This document shows, in pieces, positions 7,997-15,958 of a stretch of 64,000 bases of DNA (positions within the stretch are counted from its first letter, which is position 1; each line of letters starts with the position of its first letter). The notes beneath the pieces were generated by a model. The model was given only the letters and a program-made list of their open reading frames with translations. It searched no databases and was not told the origin of the DNA. A program made the position numbers and the translations under genes. This stretch comes from Methylobacterium durans (GTDB taxonomy: Bacteria; Pseudomonadota; Alphaproteobacteria; Rhizobiales; Beijerinckiaceae): the NCBI RefSeq assembly GCF_003173715.1, contig NZ_CP029550.1, positions 2,604,001 through 2,668,000 on the forward strand. Reading direction: 5' to 3'.

Positions 7997-9196
7997 ATGA
8001 CGATCCAGCACGGGCACGCGGTCTCCTCCATCGAGACCGGGAGCGACCTGCGCGCGCGGGCGGCGGCCGCCGCCGCCATCGCAGCGTTGCATGCCGAGGC
8101 CGTGGACCGCGAGGCGCGATTTCCCGCCGAGGCGCTGGAGGCACTCCGCGCCGAGCGACTCCTCGGCGCCGGCATTCCGATCGCCTTCGGCGGCGAGGGA
8201 GCCACGACGGAGGACCTCGCCGAGGTCGCCTACGCGCTCGGCCGCGCCTGCGCCTCCACCGCCATGATCTTCGCGATGCACCAGACCAAGGTCGCCTGCA
8301 TCGTTCGCCACGGCGGGCGCGAGACCTGGTGCGAGGGCGTGATGCGCCGCATCGGTGCGGAGCAACTCCTTATGGCCTCCTCGACCACCGAGGGGCAGGG
8401 CGGCGGAAACGTCCGCTCGTCCGCGGCCGCGATCGAGCCGGACGGCGACTGGGTCACGCTCGAGCGCGCCGCCACGGTGATCTCCTACGGGGCGGAGGCC
8501 GACGGGATCGTCACGGTCGCGCGCCGGTCCGCCGACGCTGCCGCCTCCGACCAGGTGCTCTGCGTCTTCCTGAAGGAGGACTACACTCTGGAGCGCCTCA
8601 GCGGCTGGGAGACGCTCGGCATGCGCGGCACCTGCAGCGCAGGGTTTCGCCTGCGCGCCCGGGCCAAGTCCGAGCAGGTGCTCGCCGCCCGCTACCAGGA
8701 AATCCACGGCCAGACCATGACCCCAGTCTCGCACATCCTGTGGTCGAGCGCCTGGGCCGGCATCGCGGCGGGCGCCGTCGACAGGGCGCAGGCCTTCACC
8801 CGGACGGCAGCTCGCGGAGCGGGTGGCCAGGCACCGCCCGGCGCCGTCCATTACGCCCGCGCCGTCTCAAGCCTGCGCCAAGCCCGCGCCCTGATCGCGC
8901 AGGCGATCGACCTGTTCGCGCAGGCCGGCGACGACCCGTCCCGGCTCTCTGCCCTCGACGTCCAGACGACGCTGACGATGCTGAAGGTCGAGGTCTCCGA
9001 ACTCGCGGTCGCCGCCGTGTCGAGCGCGCTACGCGCCAACGGCCTCGCGGGCTACCGGCAGGACGGCGATTTCAGCGTCGGCCGGGCTCTGCGCGACATC
9101 CTCTCGGCGCCGGTCATGATCCACAATGACCGGATCCTCGCGAACCTCTCCACCCTCACCCTGATGTCCCCCGTCGCCGCCTCCCTGCGGGACTGA
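7997..9196 (+). CDS. Acyl-CoA-dehydrogenase-like flavoprotein
   Basis: 399 residues from ATG 7997 (GAGAGG lies four bases before it). The fold of acyl-CoA dehydrogenases is visible: an N-terminal helical domain, a middle beta-domain and a C-terminal helical bundle (ARAVSSLRQARALIAQAIDL). The stretch that normally carries the catalytic Glu and reads Y-E-G-T in classical enzymes is here HNDR (about 376-379), so ordinary fatty-acid beta-oxidation chemistry is doubtful. It lies 33 bases before the amino acid:[carrier protein] ligase. Known precedent: flavoproteins of this superfamily oxidise prolyl groups on carrier proteins (PltE/RedW). I infer that this one may act on an aminoacyl- or acyl-carrier protein; that is not proven. 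Confidence 0.78.
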   Translation: MTIQHGHAVSSIETGSDLRARAAAAAAIAALHAEAVDREARFPAEALEALRAERLLGAGIPIAFGGEGATTEDLAEVAYALGRACASTAMIFAMHQTKVACIVRHGGRETWCEGVMRRIGAEQLLMASSTTEGQGGGNVRSSAAAIEPDGDWVTLERAATVISYGAEADGIVTVARRSADAAASDQVLCVFLKEDYTLERLSGWETLGMRGTCSAGFRLRARAKSEQVLAARYQEIHGQTMTPVSHILWSSAWAGIAAGAVDRAQAFTRTAARGAGGQAPPGAVHYARAVSSLRQARALIAQAIDLFAQAGDDPSRLSALDVQTTLTMLKVEVSELAVAAVSSALRANGLAGYRQDGDFSVGRALRDILSAPVMIHNDRILANLSTLTLMSPVAASLRD

Positions 9197-9229
9197 CCGG
9201 CCGAGAAATCGCTCAAAGGAACCGCCTAC

Positions 9230-10162
9230 ATGAACATGAAGGTCATGGACGTGCCGGCCGCGCCGCCGGCGCAGGATCCGCTGGACGCGCTCTTCGACGC
9301 GATGTTCCGGCCGATGAACGCGCAGGGCGTCTACGCGCGCACCGGCGCCTACGAATCGGTGGTCGAGGCGCTCGCGGCCCTCATCTCCTCGAAGCGCGAC
9401 GCGGAAACGGAGGTTTTCCGCTTTCCCCCCGTGATGAGCCGGGCGCATCTGGAGCGCCACGGCTACCTGAAGAGCTTCCCGAACCTCCTCGGCTGCGTCT
9501 CCTGCCTCGAGGGCAGCGAGGCGGAGATCCGCGCCGCCGCCGACCTGCACGCCGTGGGCGGCGACTGGACGGCGGAACTCGAGACCGCCGACCTCGTTCT
9601 GACCCCGGCCGCCTGCTATCCGGTCTACCCGATCGCCGCCGCGCGCGGTCCGGTGCCGGCGGGCGGATACCGCTTCGACGTCGCCTGCGACTGTTTTCGC
9701 CGCGAGCCGTCGTCGCATCTCGACCGGCTGCAATCCTTCCGCATGCGGGAGTACGTCCGCATCGGCACGCCGGATGAGGTGCGCGACTTCCGCGAGCGCT
9801 GGATCATCCGCGCGACGGCGCTCGCCGACGAACTCGGCCTGCCCTACCGGATCGAGCAGGCAAGCGACCCGTTCTTCGGCCGCGTCGGCCAGATCATGGC
9901 CTTCAGCCAGCTGGAGCAATCCCTGAAGTTCGAGCTCCTGGTGCCGCTGCGCGGCGAGGCCGCCGGCACGGCCTGCATGAGCTTCAACTACCATCGCGAG
10001 CATTTCGGCACGACCTGGAACCTGCGCGACGCGGACGGCGAGCCCGCCCATACCGGCTGCGTCGCCTTCGGGATGGACCGTCTCGCGGTCGCCCTCTTCG
10101 CCACGCACGGGCGCGACGTCGCCGACTGGCCGCAGACGGTGCGCGCCGCCCTGCGGCTCTGA
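9230..10162 (+). CDS. Amino acid:[carrier protein] ligase (SerRS-like)
   Basis: 310 residues with the class II aminoacyl-tRNA-synthetase catalytic core of atypical seryl-tRNA synthetases, but no tRNA-binding arm. ACDCFRREPSSHLDRLQSF and MREYVRIG correspond to motif 2, and GCVAFGMDRLAVALFA to motif 3. Cys129, Glu174 and Cys277 fall where the zinc ligands of the Bradyrhizobium enzymes are (Cys131, Glu176, Cys279, from memory). Those enzymes activate Gly or Ala and attach it to the phosphopantetheine of a carrier protein, not to tRNA. A ribosome site (AAAGGA) precedes the ATG. The divergent carrier protein at 7444-7713 is the probable acceptor. The amino acid specificity here is not known. Confidence 0.88.
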   Translation: MNMKVMDVPAAPPAQDPLDALFDAMFRPMNAQGVYARTGAYESVVEALAALISSKRDAETEVFRFPPVMSRAHLERHGYLKSFPNLLGCVSCLEGSEAEIRAAADLHAVGGDWTAELETADLVLTPAACYPVYPIAAARGPVPAGGYRFDVACDCFRREPSSHLDRLQSFRMREYVRIGTPDEVRDFRERWIIRATALADELGLPYRIEQASDPFFGRVGQIMAFSQLEQSLKFELLVPLRGEAAGTACMSFNYHREHFGTTWNLRDADGEPAHTGCVAFGMDRLAVALFATHGRDVADWPQTVRAALRL

Positions 10163-10178
10163 GGCGACCGAGCCGCCG

Positions 10179-11102
10179 ATGACCCTCGATCCGCACGCCC
10201 GGCGCTTCCTCGACATGATCGCCCTGGGCGGCGTGGCCGAGCCGACGGTTGCCGGGCGGCGGGTCTCCCTGCGCAATCTCGCCCGGCTCGCCGCCCGCGG
10301 CGCCGAGGCGGCCGAGACCCGCGACCTCATCCTGCCCAGCCCCGGCGGGCCGCTCCATGCCAGGCTCTACGCACCGCCGGGTTCGGATGCGCGTCCGCGC
10401 GCCGGCCTCCTCTTCTTCCACGGCGGCGGCTTCGTCGCGGGCGATCTCGACACCCATGACGGGATCTGCCGGGCGCTGACGGCGGCTTCCGGATGCCGCA
10501 CCGTATCGGTCGCCTACAGGCTCGCCCCGGAGCACCCCTTCCCGGCCGCGCTCGAGGATGCGCGCGCGAGCCTCGCCTGGGTCGCCGCGCAAGGCCCGGC
10601 CCTCGGCATCGATCCCGCGCGCCTCGCGCTCGGCGGCGATTCGGCCGGAGCCGGGCTCGCGGCGCGCCTCGCCCAGGAGGCGCGGGAGCACGGGCCACCC
10701 ATCGCCGCCCAGGTTCTGCTCTGCCCCGTCCTCGACGGGGTGGGGGAGGGCGCCTCCCGCACCGACTATGCCAGCGGCCACTTCCTCGACGCGGCGACGA
10801 TCGCCCGCGATATCGATGCCCTGGGATTGACGGGCCACGACCTCTCCGACCCGCGCCTGTCGCCCCTCCGGGCGGCCTCCCTCGCCGGCCTGCCGCCCGC
10901 CATCATCCACACCGCGGAGCACGACATCGTCCGGGACGACGGCACGGCCTACGCCGCCCGTCTCACGGAAGCGGGCGTCCCCGTCCGCCACACCTGCCAC
11001 CCGGGGATGATCCACTTCTTCTACGGCCTCGGCGGCCTCGTTCCCGCCGGGCGTCCGGCGCTGGCGATGATCGGGCGGGAGCTTGCGGAGGTGGTCGGCT
11101 GA
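10179..11102 (+). CDS. Alpha/beta hydrolase, HSL-type esterase
   Basis: 307 residues of the hormone-sensitive-lipase family. The oxyanion motif HGGGF is at 81-85, the nucleophile Ser155 is in LGGDSAGAGL, and the likely triad partners are Asp249 (AEHDIVRDDG) and His279 (GMIHFFYGL). No signal peptide, so cytoplasmic. It follows the carrier-protein ligase by 16 bases in the same operon. In this setting it might release the product from a carrier protein or act on a small ester; the usual assays for the family are short-chain esters. Confidence 0.82.
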   Translation: MTLDPHARRFLDMIALGGVAEPTVAGRRVSLRNLARLAARGAEAAETRDLILPSPGGPLHARLYAPPGSDARPRAGLLFFHGGGFVAGDLDTHDGICRALTAASGCRTVSVAYRLAPEHPFPAALEDARASLAWVAAQGPALGIDPARLALGGDSAGAGLAARLAQEAREHGPPIAAQVLLCPVLDGVGEGASRTDYASGHFLDAATIARDIDALGLTGHDLSDPRLSPLRAASLAGLPPAIIHTAEHDIVRDDGTAYAARLTEAGVPVRHTCHPGMIHFFYGLGGLVPAGRPALAMIGRELAEVVG

Positions 11103-11164
11103 GGCCGACAGCGCCGAATGGGCATGCTACTGCTCCGGGTTGCTGTCCGCCCGGAGCCGTCTGC

Positions 11165-11965
11165 ATGGTTGCCGCCCTCGCTGCCTCCCCCGAAGCGCCG
11201 CTCCTCCTGCGGGAGGACCGGGATGGCGTCGCGAGTCTCACGCTGAATCGGGGGGCGACCCGCAACGCCCTGTCGCTGGCCCTGATGGAGGCGCTGCAGG
11301 GCGCGCTCGACGCGATCGGGGCGGATCCGGCGGTGCGGGTCGTCGTCCTGAAGGGCGCCGGGCCCGCCTTCTGCGCGGGTCACGACCTCAAGGAGATGCG
11401 GTCGGACCGCGATCACGAGTCCATCGATGCGATCTTCAAAGCGTGCTCGCGCATGATGATCGCGATCATCCGCTTGCCGCAGCCTGTGATTGCGCAAGTG
11501 CACGGCGTTGCCACCGCCGCGGGCTGCCAGCTCGTGGCGACCTGCGACCTCGCCGTGGCCTCCGGGGACGCGCGCTTCGCCACGCCCGGCGTCGATATCG
11601 GCCTGTTCTGCTCGACGCCGATGGTGGCACTGTCGCGAGCGGTCCCGCGCAAGGCGGCCCTCGAGATGCTGCTCCTCGGCGAGCCGATCGGGGCGGCGGA
11701 GGCGCTGCGCATCGGCCTCGTCAACCGGGTGGTGCCGGGAGACGAGCTGGTGGCGGCCACCTTCGCGTTGGCGCGGGTGATCGCGGAGAAGCCGCGCCGG
11801 GTCGTCGCCCTCGGCAAGGCGGCCTACGCCCGCCAGGGCGAGCTCGGCCTGGAGGAGGCCTACGCCTACACGGCGGATGTGATGGCCCGGAACATGATGA
11901 TGGAGGAGGCGGCGGAGGGCATCGACGCCTTCCTGCAGAAGCGGGCGCCGCGCTGGCCCGCCTGA
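11165..11965 (+). CDS. Crotonase-family protein, ECHDC3-like
   Basis: 266 residues from ATG 11165. The crotonase fold and oxyanion motif (AFCAGHDLKEM) are intact. The two catalytic glutamates of true enoyl-CoA hydratases are not: the first position is Gln122 (AAGCQLVATCD) and the second region reads PGVDIGLFCSTP. This pattern, with FCSTP and the C-terminal AEGIDAFLQKR, matches the ECHDC3 group, whose reaction is not well established. It closes the rightward operon and ends seven bases from the stop of the convergent SDR gene. A hydratase annotation would overstate what the active site supports. Confidence 0.82.
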   Translation: MVAALAASPEAPLLLREDRDGVASLTLNRGATRNALSLALMEALQGALDAIGADPAVRVVVLKGAGPAFCAGHDLKEMRSDRDHESIDAIFKACSRMMIAIIRLPQPVIAQVHGVATAAGCQLVATCDLAVASGDARFATPGVDIGLFCSTPMVALSRAVPRKAALEMLLLGEPIGAAEALRIGLVNRVVPGDELVAATFALARVIAEKPRRVVALGKAAYARQGELGLEEAYAYTADVMARNMMMEEAAEGIDAFLQKRAPRWPA

Positions 11966-11972
11966 TCCCGGT

Positions 11973-12707
11973 TCAGGCGGTGTTGCCGGCGTCCACCGTC
12001 AGCACCGTGCCGGTGACGTTGCGGCCGCCCGGCCCGAGCAGGTACTCGACGGCGTGGGCGACGTCCTCGGCGCCCGCGAGGCGGCGCAGCGCCGAGCGGC
12101 GCACGATGCGCTCCCGGCCCTCCGCGCCGAGCCCTTCCGTCATCTCCGTGTCGATGAAGCCCGGCGCCACCGCGTTGACGGTGATGCCGAGATGCCCGAC
12201 CTCGCGGGCGAGCGACTTGGTGAATCCGACGAGGGACGCCTTCGTCGCCGCGTAGACCGAGAGACCGGAATAGCCCGTCGCGGCGATGATCGAGGCGAGG
12301 TTGACGATGCGCCCGCCGCCATCGGCCATCATGCCCCGTACCACGAACTTGGTGAGCATGATCGGAGAGAGGGTGTTGAGCCGGATCAGCGCCTCGATAT
12401 GCGGGTTCTGCATCGTGGCGAGCAGCCCCTCGGTGCCGAGGCCGGCATTGTTCACGAGACCGTAAAGCTTGCCGAACTCGCGCCGGGTCTCGCGCACGAG
12501 CGCCGGCAGGGTCTCGATGTCGGAGAGGTCGGCCGCGCGGAAACGGATCGAGCCGGTCTCGGCGGCGCGCGCCGCCTCGGCTGCCGCGAGCAGCCCCTCG
12601 GAATCCCGCCGCGCCACCGCGATCACGTCGTGGCCGCAGGCGGCGAGCCGGGTCGCGATGGCGAGCCCGAGGCCGCGGCTGCCGCCGGTGACGAGGACGT
12701 TGGGCAT
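11973..12707 (-). CDS. SDR-family oxidoreductase, FabG-like
   Basis: 244 residues. The NAD(P)-binding TGGSRGLG is at 8-15, NNAG in LVNNAGLG, the catalytic Ser in LASIIAATGYS, and the Tyr-x3-Lys in VYAATKAS. It ends VTGTVLTVDAG, as FabG-type 3-ketoacyl-[ACP] reductases do. It is the third gene of the leftward operon carrier protein 2 - adenylating enzyme - SDR, 15 bases behind the ligase gene. The likely substrate is an acyl group on a carrier protein, inferred from context. Confidence 0.82.
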   Translation of the reverse strand: MPNVLVTGGSRGLGLAIATRLAACGHDVIAVARRDSEGLLAAAEAARAAETGSIRFRAADLSDIETLPALVRETRREFGKLYGLVNNAGLGTEGLLATMQNPHIEALIRLNTLSPIMLTKFVVRGMMADGGGRIVNLASIIAATGYSGLSVYAATKASLVGFTKSLAREVGHLGITVNAVAPGFIDTEMTEGLGAEGRERIVRRSALRRLAGAEDVAHAVEYLLGPGGRNVTGTVLTVDAGNTA

Positions 12708-12722
12708 CGCGGTCTCTCCGGG

Positions 12723-14126
12723 TCAGGCGGGGCGCCGGGCGAGCTTGCCGGCGGCCGTGACGTCGAGGCGGGGCACGATCCGAAGGAGCGCCGGCACCTT
12801 GTGCGGGCTGAGCTCGGCCCGGCAGGCGGCCAGGATCTCCTTACGGATCTCCTCGGGCGGAGCGGGATCGGCGGCCTCGTCGAGCACGACGCTCGCCTGG
12901 ACGATGGCCCCGGTGATCGGGTTGCGCCGCCCCTCGACGAGGGACATCCGCACGCGGGCGTGCCGGTTGATGACGGCCTCGATCTCCTCCGGATGCACCT
13001 TGAGGCCCCCGACATTGATGATGCCGCCGCGGCGTCCGACGAAGTGGTAGCGGGCCGCCCCGTCGACGACGCGCTCCTCCACCATGTCGCCGGTGTCGAC
13101 GAAGCCCTCCGCGTCGGCGAGCGCGAGATCGTCCGAGCCGACATAGCCCGAGGCCGTGCGGCGCGAGCGGATGCGCAGCGACCCGTCGACCACCCGCATC
13201 GCGACCTCACCGGGCCGGCCGACGAAATCCTTGGGGAAGCCCTCGAGCCCGTCCGTGACCTCGAAGCCGACGCCGGCCTCGGTCGAGGCGTAGGCGTGGC
13301 CGATCGAGGCGCGGGGATAGGCGTCGCGCAGGCCGTCGAGCACCGCTTGGTCGGCGATCTCGCCGGAGAGGCGGAGATAGGCGGGGTCGATCAGCCCCCG
13401 AGCCGGGCTCATCAGCACGCGCCGCCAGTGCGAGGGCGTGCCCGAGACATGGGTGACGCCGTGGCGCCCGAGGCGGGCGAGATGGTCCGAGACCGCTTCC
13501 GCGCTGCCGCCCGAGAGGATGAGCGAGCCGCCCGCGAGGATACCGCGCAGGAAGATCTGCAGGCCGCCGTAGCGGCGGATGTCGTAGAAGGTCGCCCAGA
13601 CCGGCGGCGCCTCCCCCTCGGGCCGCGGCCGGATCGCCGCGGTCAGCCCCGCGAGATCGTGGCGCACGAGCTTCGGCACGCCGGTGGTGCCGGAGGTGAG
13701 GAGCAGCCACTCCGTCGCCCGCTCGAACTCGGGCTCGCGGGCGGCGGGCACGGGAGGCCAGGCGCAGTCGATCAACGGCAGCGCGTCGAGGCCCGGCAGG
13801 GCGGAGCGCGGCCGGTCGGTGAGGATGGAGGTCGCGCCCGCGCGCTCCGCGATCACGGGCAGGTGCTCGGCGGCGAGGTCGGGCGGGCACAGCACGACCG
13901 CCTCGGCGAGGCCGTCGACGGCGATCAGCGCGAGGCCGGCGAGGAACTGGTCCTCTGTGACGAGCAAGAGCCGCTGCCCGCCGACGTCGCCGTTCAGACA
14001 GCTCAGGTCGAGGAGATCGGGCAGCGCGACGCCGTGCGCGAGCCCATGCAGCATCCGGGATTGCCCCGCGGCGCTAGCCTCCCGCGCCAGCGCCTCGCGC
14101 AGCGAGCGCGAGTCAGGCCGCTTCAT
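12723..14126 (-). CDS. AMP-dependent acyl/aryl ligase (stand-alone adenylation enzyme)
   Basis: 467 residues of the ANL superfamily, short for the group. The P-loop LLLTSGTTGVPKLVRHD is at about 141-157, the A5-like AYASTEAG near 285, the hinge FVDTGDMVEE follows, the GRRGGIINVGGLKVHPEE segment is present, and the C-terminal TAAGKLAR carries Lys461. It overlaps the carrier-protein gene just upstream by 14 bases, which points to tight co-translation and suggests that it loads that carrier protein with a carboxylic acid. The acid cannot be predicted by eye. Confidence 0.83.
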   Translation of the reverse strand: MKRPDSRSLREALAREASAAGQSRMLHGLAHGVALPDLLDLSCLNGDVGGQRLLLVTEDQFLAGLALIAVDGLAEAVVLCPPDLAAEHLPVIAERAGATSILTDRPRSALPGLDALPLIDCAWPPVPAAREPEFERATEWLLLTSGTTGVPKLVRHDLAGLTAAIRPRPEGEAPPVWATFYDIRRYGGLQIFLRGILAGGSLILSGGSAEAVSDHLARLGRHGVTHVSGTPSHWRRVLMSPARGLIDPAYLRLSGEIADQAVLDGLRDAYPRASIGHAYASTEAGVGFEVTDGLEGFPKDFVGRPGEVAMRVVDGSLRIRSRRTASGYVGSDDLALADAEGFVDTGDMVEERVVDGAARYHFVGRRGGIINVGGLKVHPEEIEAVINRHARVRMSLVEGRRNPITGAIVQASVVLDEAADPAPPEEIRKEILAACRAELSPHKVPALLRIVPRLDVTAAGKLARRPA

Positions 14127-14370
14127 CGACCCGCGCGGCCTCGTAGAGCGCGACGAAGTCGCCGAGGGTGACGGGGAACTCGATCTCGTCCGACGCCGTG
14201 AAGGGATCGACGCCGAGATCGTCCTCCAGCCGGCTCACCAGGATCGCGAAGCAGAGGGAATCGAGGCCGGATTCGAGCAGCACCAGATCGTCGGTCAGCG
14301 GCGCGAGCGCCTTCTCCTGCTCCGCGGCAACCTGCTCGATGTTCTCGATGATGATTAACCGTGCCGACAT
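14113..14370 (-). CDS. Acyl carrier protein 2
   Basis: 85 residues, first gene of the leftward three-gene operon. The phosphopantetheine site is Ser38 in ESGLDSLCFAILV, a canonical D-S-L. Acidic helices flank it (SRLEDDLG). It is distinct in sequence from carrier protein 1 at the other end of the cluster, so the pathway has two dedicated carriers. The AGGATCTCAGG sequence immediately before the ATG is a possible ribosome site. The probable loading enzyme is the overlapping adenylating enzyme. Confidence 0.83.
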   Translation of the reverse strand: MSARLIIIENIEQVAAEQEKALAPLTDDLVLLESGLDSLCFAILVSRLEDDLGVDPFTASDEIEFPVTLGDFVALYEAARVDEAA

Positions 14371-14521
14371 CCTGAGATCCTCGAAAGTTCTATATCAGGA
14401 GGATAGTCTCGCGATATTTCTGCTTCAAGCTGATCGGCGGAATATGGTGAAGAGGTGAGGATGCCGACGAATACAGTAAATGGTCGGATCGTGATCCGAG
14501 CCCGGCGGATTCGCTCCTGTC

Positions 14522-14541
14522 TGGTTACGATCTCTTAACCA
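14522..14541. promoter_or_regulatory. Inverted repeat upstream of the nepR-like gene
   Basis: TGGTTA, eight bases, TAACCA. It lies about 50 bases before the start of the NepR-like gene and about 150 bases before the leftward carrier-protein operon. It could be an operator; no regulator is adjacent. Confidence 0.3.
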
Positions 14542-14590
14542 TGTGCAGGGCAGCCTGGGGCGTCGTGGGTGTGCAGGACGGGCCGGGGCC

Positions 14591-14767
14591 ATGCTCAAGA
14601 TGCGGACGGATCGGAAGCCCGACGCCGACATGCGCGGGCCCACGCTGAGCGACAGCGTGCGCCGCCATCTCGGCCAGAGCCTGCAATCCTTCTACGCGGA
14701 CGCGCTCAAGGCGCCGGTTGGCCCGCGCCTCGAAGCCGTCCTCGCCCGATTGCTGGGGCGGTCCTGA
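14591..14767 (+). CDS. NepR-like anti-sigma factor
   Basis: 58 residues. The C-terminal part SVRRHLGQSLQSFYADALKA followed by PVGPRLEAVLARLL matches the two-helix NepR pattern (H-x-G-x-x-L, then Y, then P, then L-x-x-L-L). NepR proteins bind and silence the EcfG general-stress sigma factor until the response regulator PhyR removes them. Here no phyR, ecfG or histidine kinase is nearby, so this is probably a stand-alone paralogue. Methylobacterium genomes are known to carry more than one. Start at ATG 14591; an upstream ATG at 14543 is in frame but adds a non-family leader. Confidence 0.68.
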   Translation: MLKMRTDRKPDADMRGPTLSDSVRRHLGQSLQSFYADALKAPVGPRLEAVLARLLGRS

Positions 14768-14838
14768 GGCGGCGGCCCGGACGTTTCGGGCGATCCATTC
14801 CCACAGGCCAGGCATCGCGGCGTGCGACCGCGCCTGGA

Positions 14839-14882
14839 GCGCGCCGCGTGCCTCGATCCAGCGCGCCGCGCGCCTCAATCCA
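14839..14882. repeat. Tandem 22-base repeat, two copies
   Basis: GCGCGCCGCGTGCCTCGATC plus CA is followed directly by a second copy with two differences. It lies between the nepR-like gene and a tiny membrane-protein frame. No function is evident. Confidence 0.4.
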
Positions 14883-14955
14883 GCGCGACGGCGACGAGGG
14901 AGAACAGGCCGGCGAGCATGAGATTGCCGGCGAGGACGAGGGCGATCACGGTCAT
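14875..14955 (-). CDS. Possible 26-residue membrane microprotein
   Basis: Reads MTVIALVLAGNLMLAGLFSL and ends six residues later. It would be a single membrane helix. Support is only hydrophobicity and a complete frame; the ribosome site is weak and the 3' end overlaps the tandem repeat. It may be spurious. Confidence 0.25.
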   Translation of the reverse strand: MTVIALVLAGNLMLAGLFSLVAVALD

Positions 14956-15210
14956 GGCGTCTGGGGCTCAGGTGAAGGCTGGCTGAAGAGGTGTACGGCA
15001 CCGTACGGCGCACCGTGCTTGTAGAGGCAACCGGTTCACGAAGCGCCCACACCGACCGGATTTCCCCCATGTCGCGCGCGATAAGGTTGACGGCGATGCG
15101 CGCGGGCCACGCCTCCCTCCGCGTGCTTGCCTCACGCTCCGAACCGAGACAGTGTGATTAAGGATTCGTTCATTCGGCGCGCGATGGAGCCCTGACCGGC
15201 GGAGGGAGCG

Positions 15211-15432
15211 ATGGCGTTGGTGTCGATCGGCGAGGCGCTGAGTGCGGCCTCCAGCATCTTCGGCCTCGGTGCTCTTCGCACCGGCCTCCTGCCGCTCGGC
15301 GCGGCGAGTCCGGATGCGGACGATCCAGCGGATCGCGCCGGCCCAGACGACATCGCGCCGGACGCGATGAACGAGAGCCTGTTCGAGGCCGTCGAGACTG
15401 CGCTGCGAGAGGCGGGCTACCTGCGGGCCTGA
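15211..15432 (+). CDS. Small acidic protein of unknown function
   Basis: 73 residues. A strong ribosome site (GGAGGGAGCG) ends directly at the ATG. The N-terminal half is hydrophobic and glycine-rich, the middle is acidic (DADDPADRAGPDD), and the C-terminus is a predicted helix (NESLFEAVETALREAGYLRA). I do not recognise the family. It is not obviously linked to its neighbours. Confidence 0.5.
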   Translation: MALVSIGEALSAASSIFGLGALRTGLLPLGAASPDADDPADRAGPDDIAPDAMNESLFEAVETALREAGYLRA

Positions 15433-15714
15433 GCCCGGCTCCGCGCCCGCCGAACCCGAGAGAACATCCCGCAAACCGGGTTCCGCGCCCTGAGGAGTCC
15501 CGCCGCCCCTGCGGGATCTGGCGCCGACGGCGACCCGGCAGGGCGCGCGTCGATCGCGCTGCAGCGCGATGCGCTTCCCGCCTCGGCCATCCCGTCGATC
15601 CTCCCGCCATGCGCCGACTCGGGCGCCGGTACGCGGCCGCTTCGGGCCGGGCCCCGGCGTGGGAGGACGATTTTAGGCTTGGGCCCGGGGCATAGCACGC
15701 AGATCGACCGATCT

Positions 15715-15730
15715 GTTCTTTCTAGAGAAC
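15715..15730. promoter_or_regulatory. Palindrome GTTC-N8-GAAC, copy 1
   Basis: GTTCTTTCTAGAGAAC is a near-perfect 16-base palindrome about 240 bases before the sulfate-binding-protein gene. It shares outer bases and spacing with the copy at 15858-15873. Confidence 0.4.
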
Positions 15731-15857
15731 GCCAGTCCGGCGACAAACTCGTTCTCTCACGGACCGTTTGAAAAGAAAAATCCTTCTCACGCCCTCTGCT
15801 ATGCTCTTCCATAGGGAAGTTTCGTCGCCGGGCACGGCGTAGTGGTGGCTTGACAAT

Positions 15858-15873
15858 GTTCGATAAAACGAAC
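15858..15873. promoter_or_regulatory. Palindrome GTTC-N8-GAAC, copy 2
   Basis: GTTCGATAAAACGAAC overlaps the region just after a TTGACA hexamer (15850-15855) and lies 86 bases before the start of the sulfate-binding-protein gene. A repressor or activator bound here would control the operon. Which regulator is unknown. Confidence 0.42.
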
Positions 15874-15958
15874 GACAAGCTGGGTCGTGCCGTGCGGTGC
15901 AGCGATCGGATCCCCTCCACGTAGTCCCGCTGCCTCGGCCGTATCCGAAGGACGAACC

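Larger units (their letters stand above)
15433..15958. other. Upstream region of the sulfate-uptake operon
   Basis: About 525 bases with no convincing gene. The right half is AT-richer than its surroundings and contains two look-alike palindromes (listed separately) and a TTGACA at 15850-15855 that could be a -35 box. No clear -10 follows at 16-18 bases. Confidence 0.4.

Noticed and set aside
15700..15880. LexA box (GTTC-N7-GTTC)
   Set aside because: The GTTC elements here are paired with GAAC in inverted orientation at eight bases, not as direct repeats at seven.
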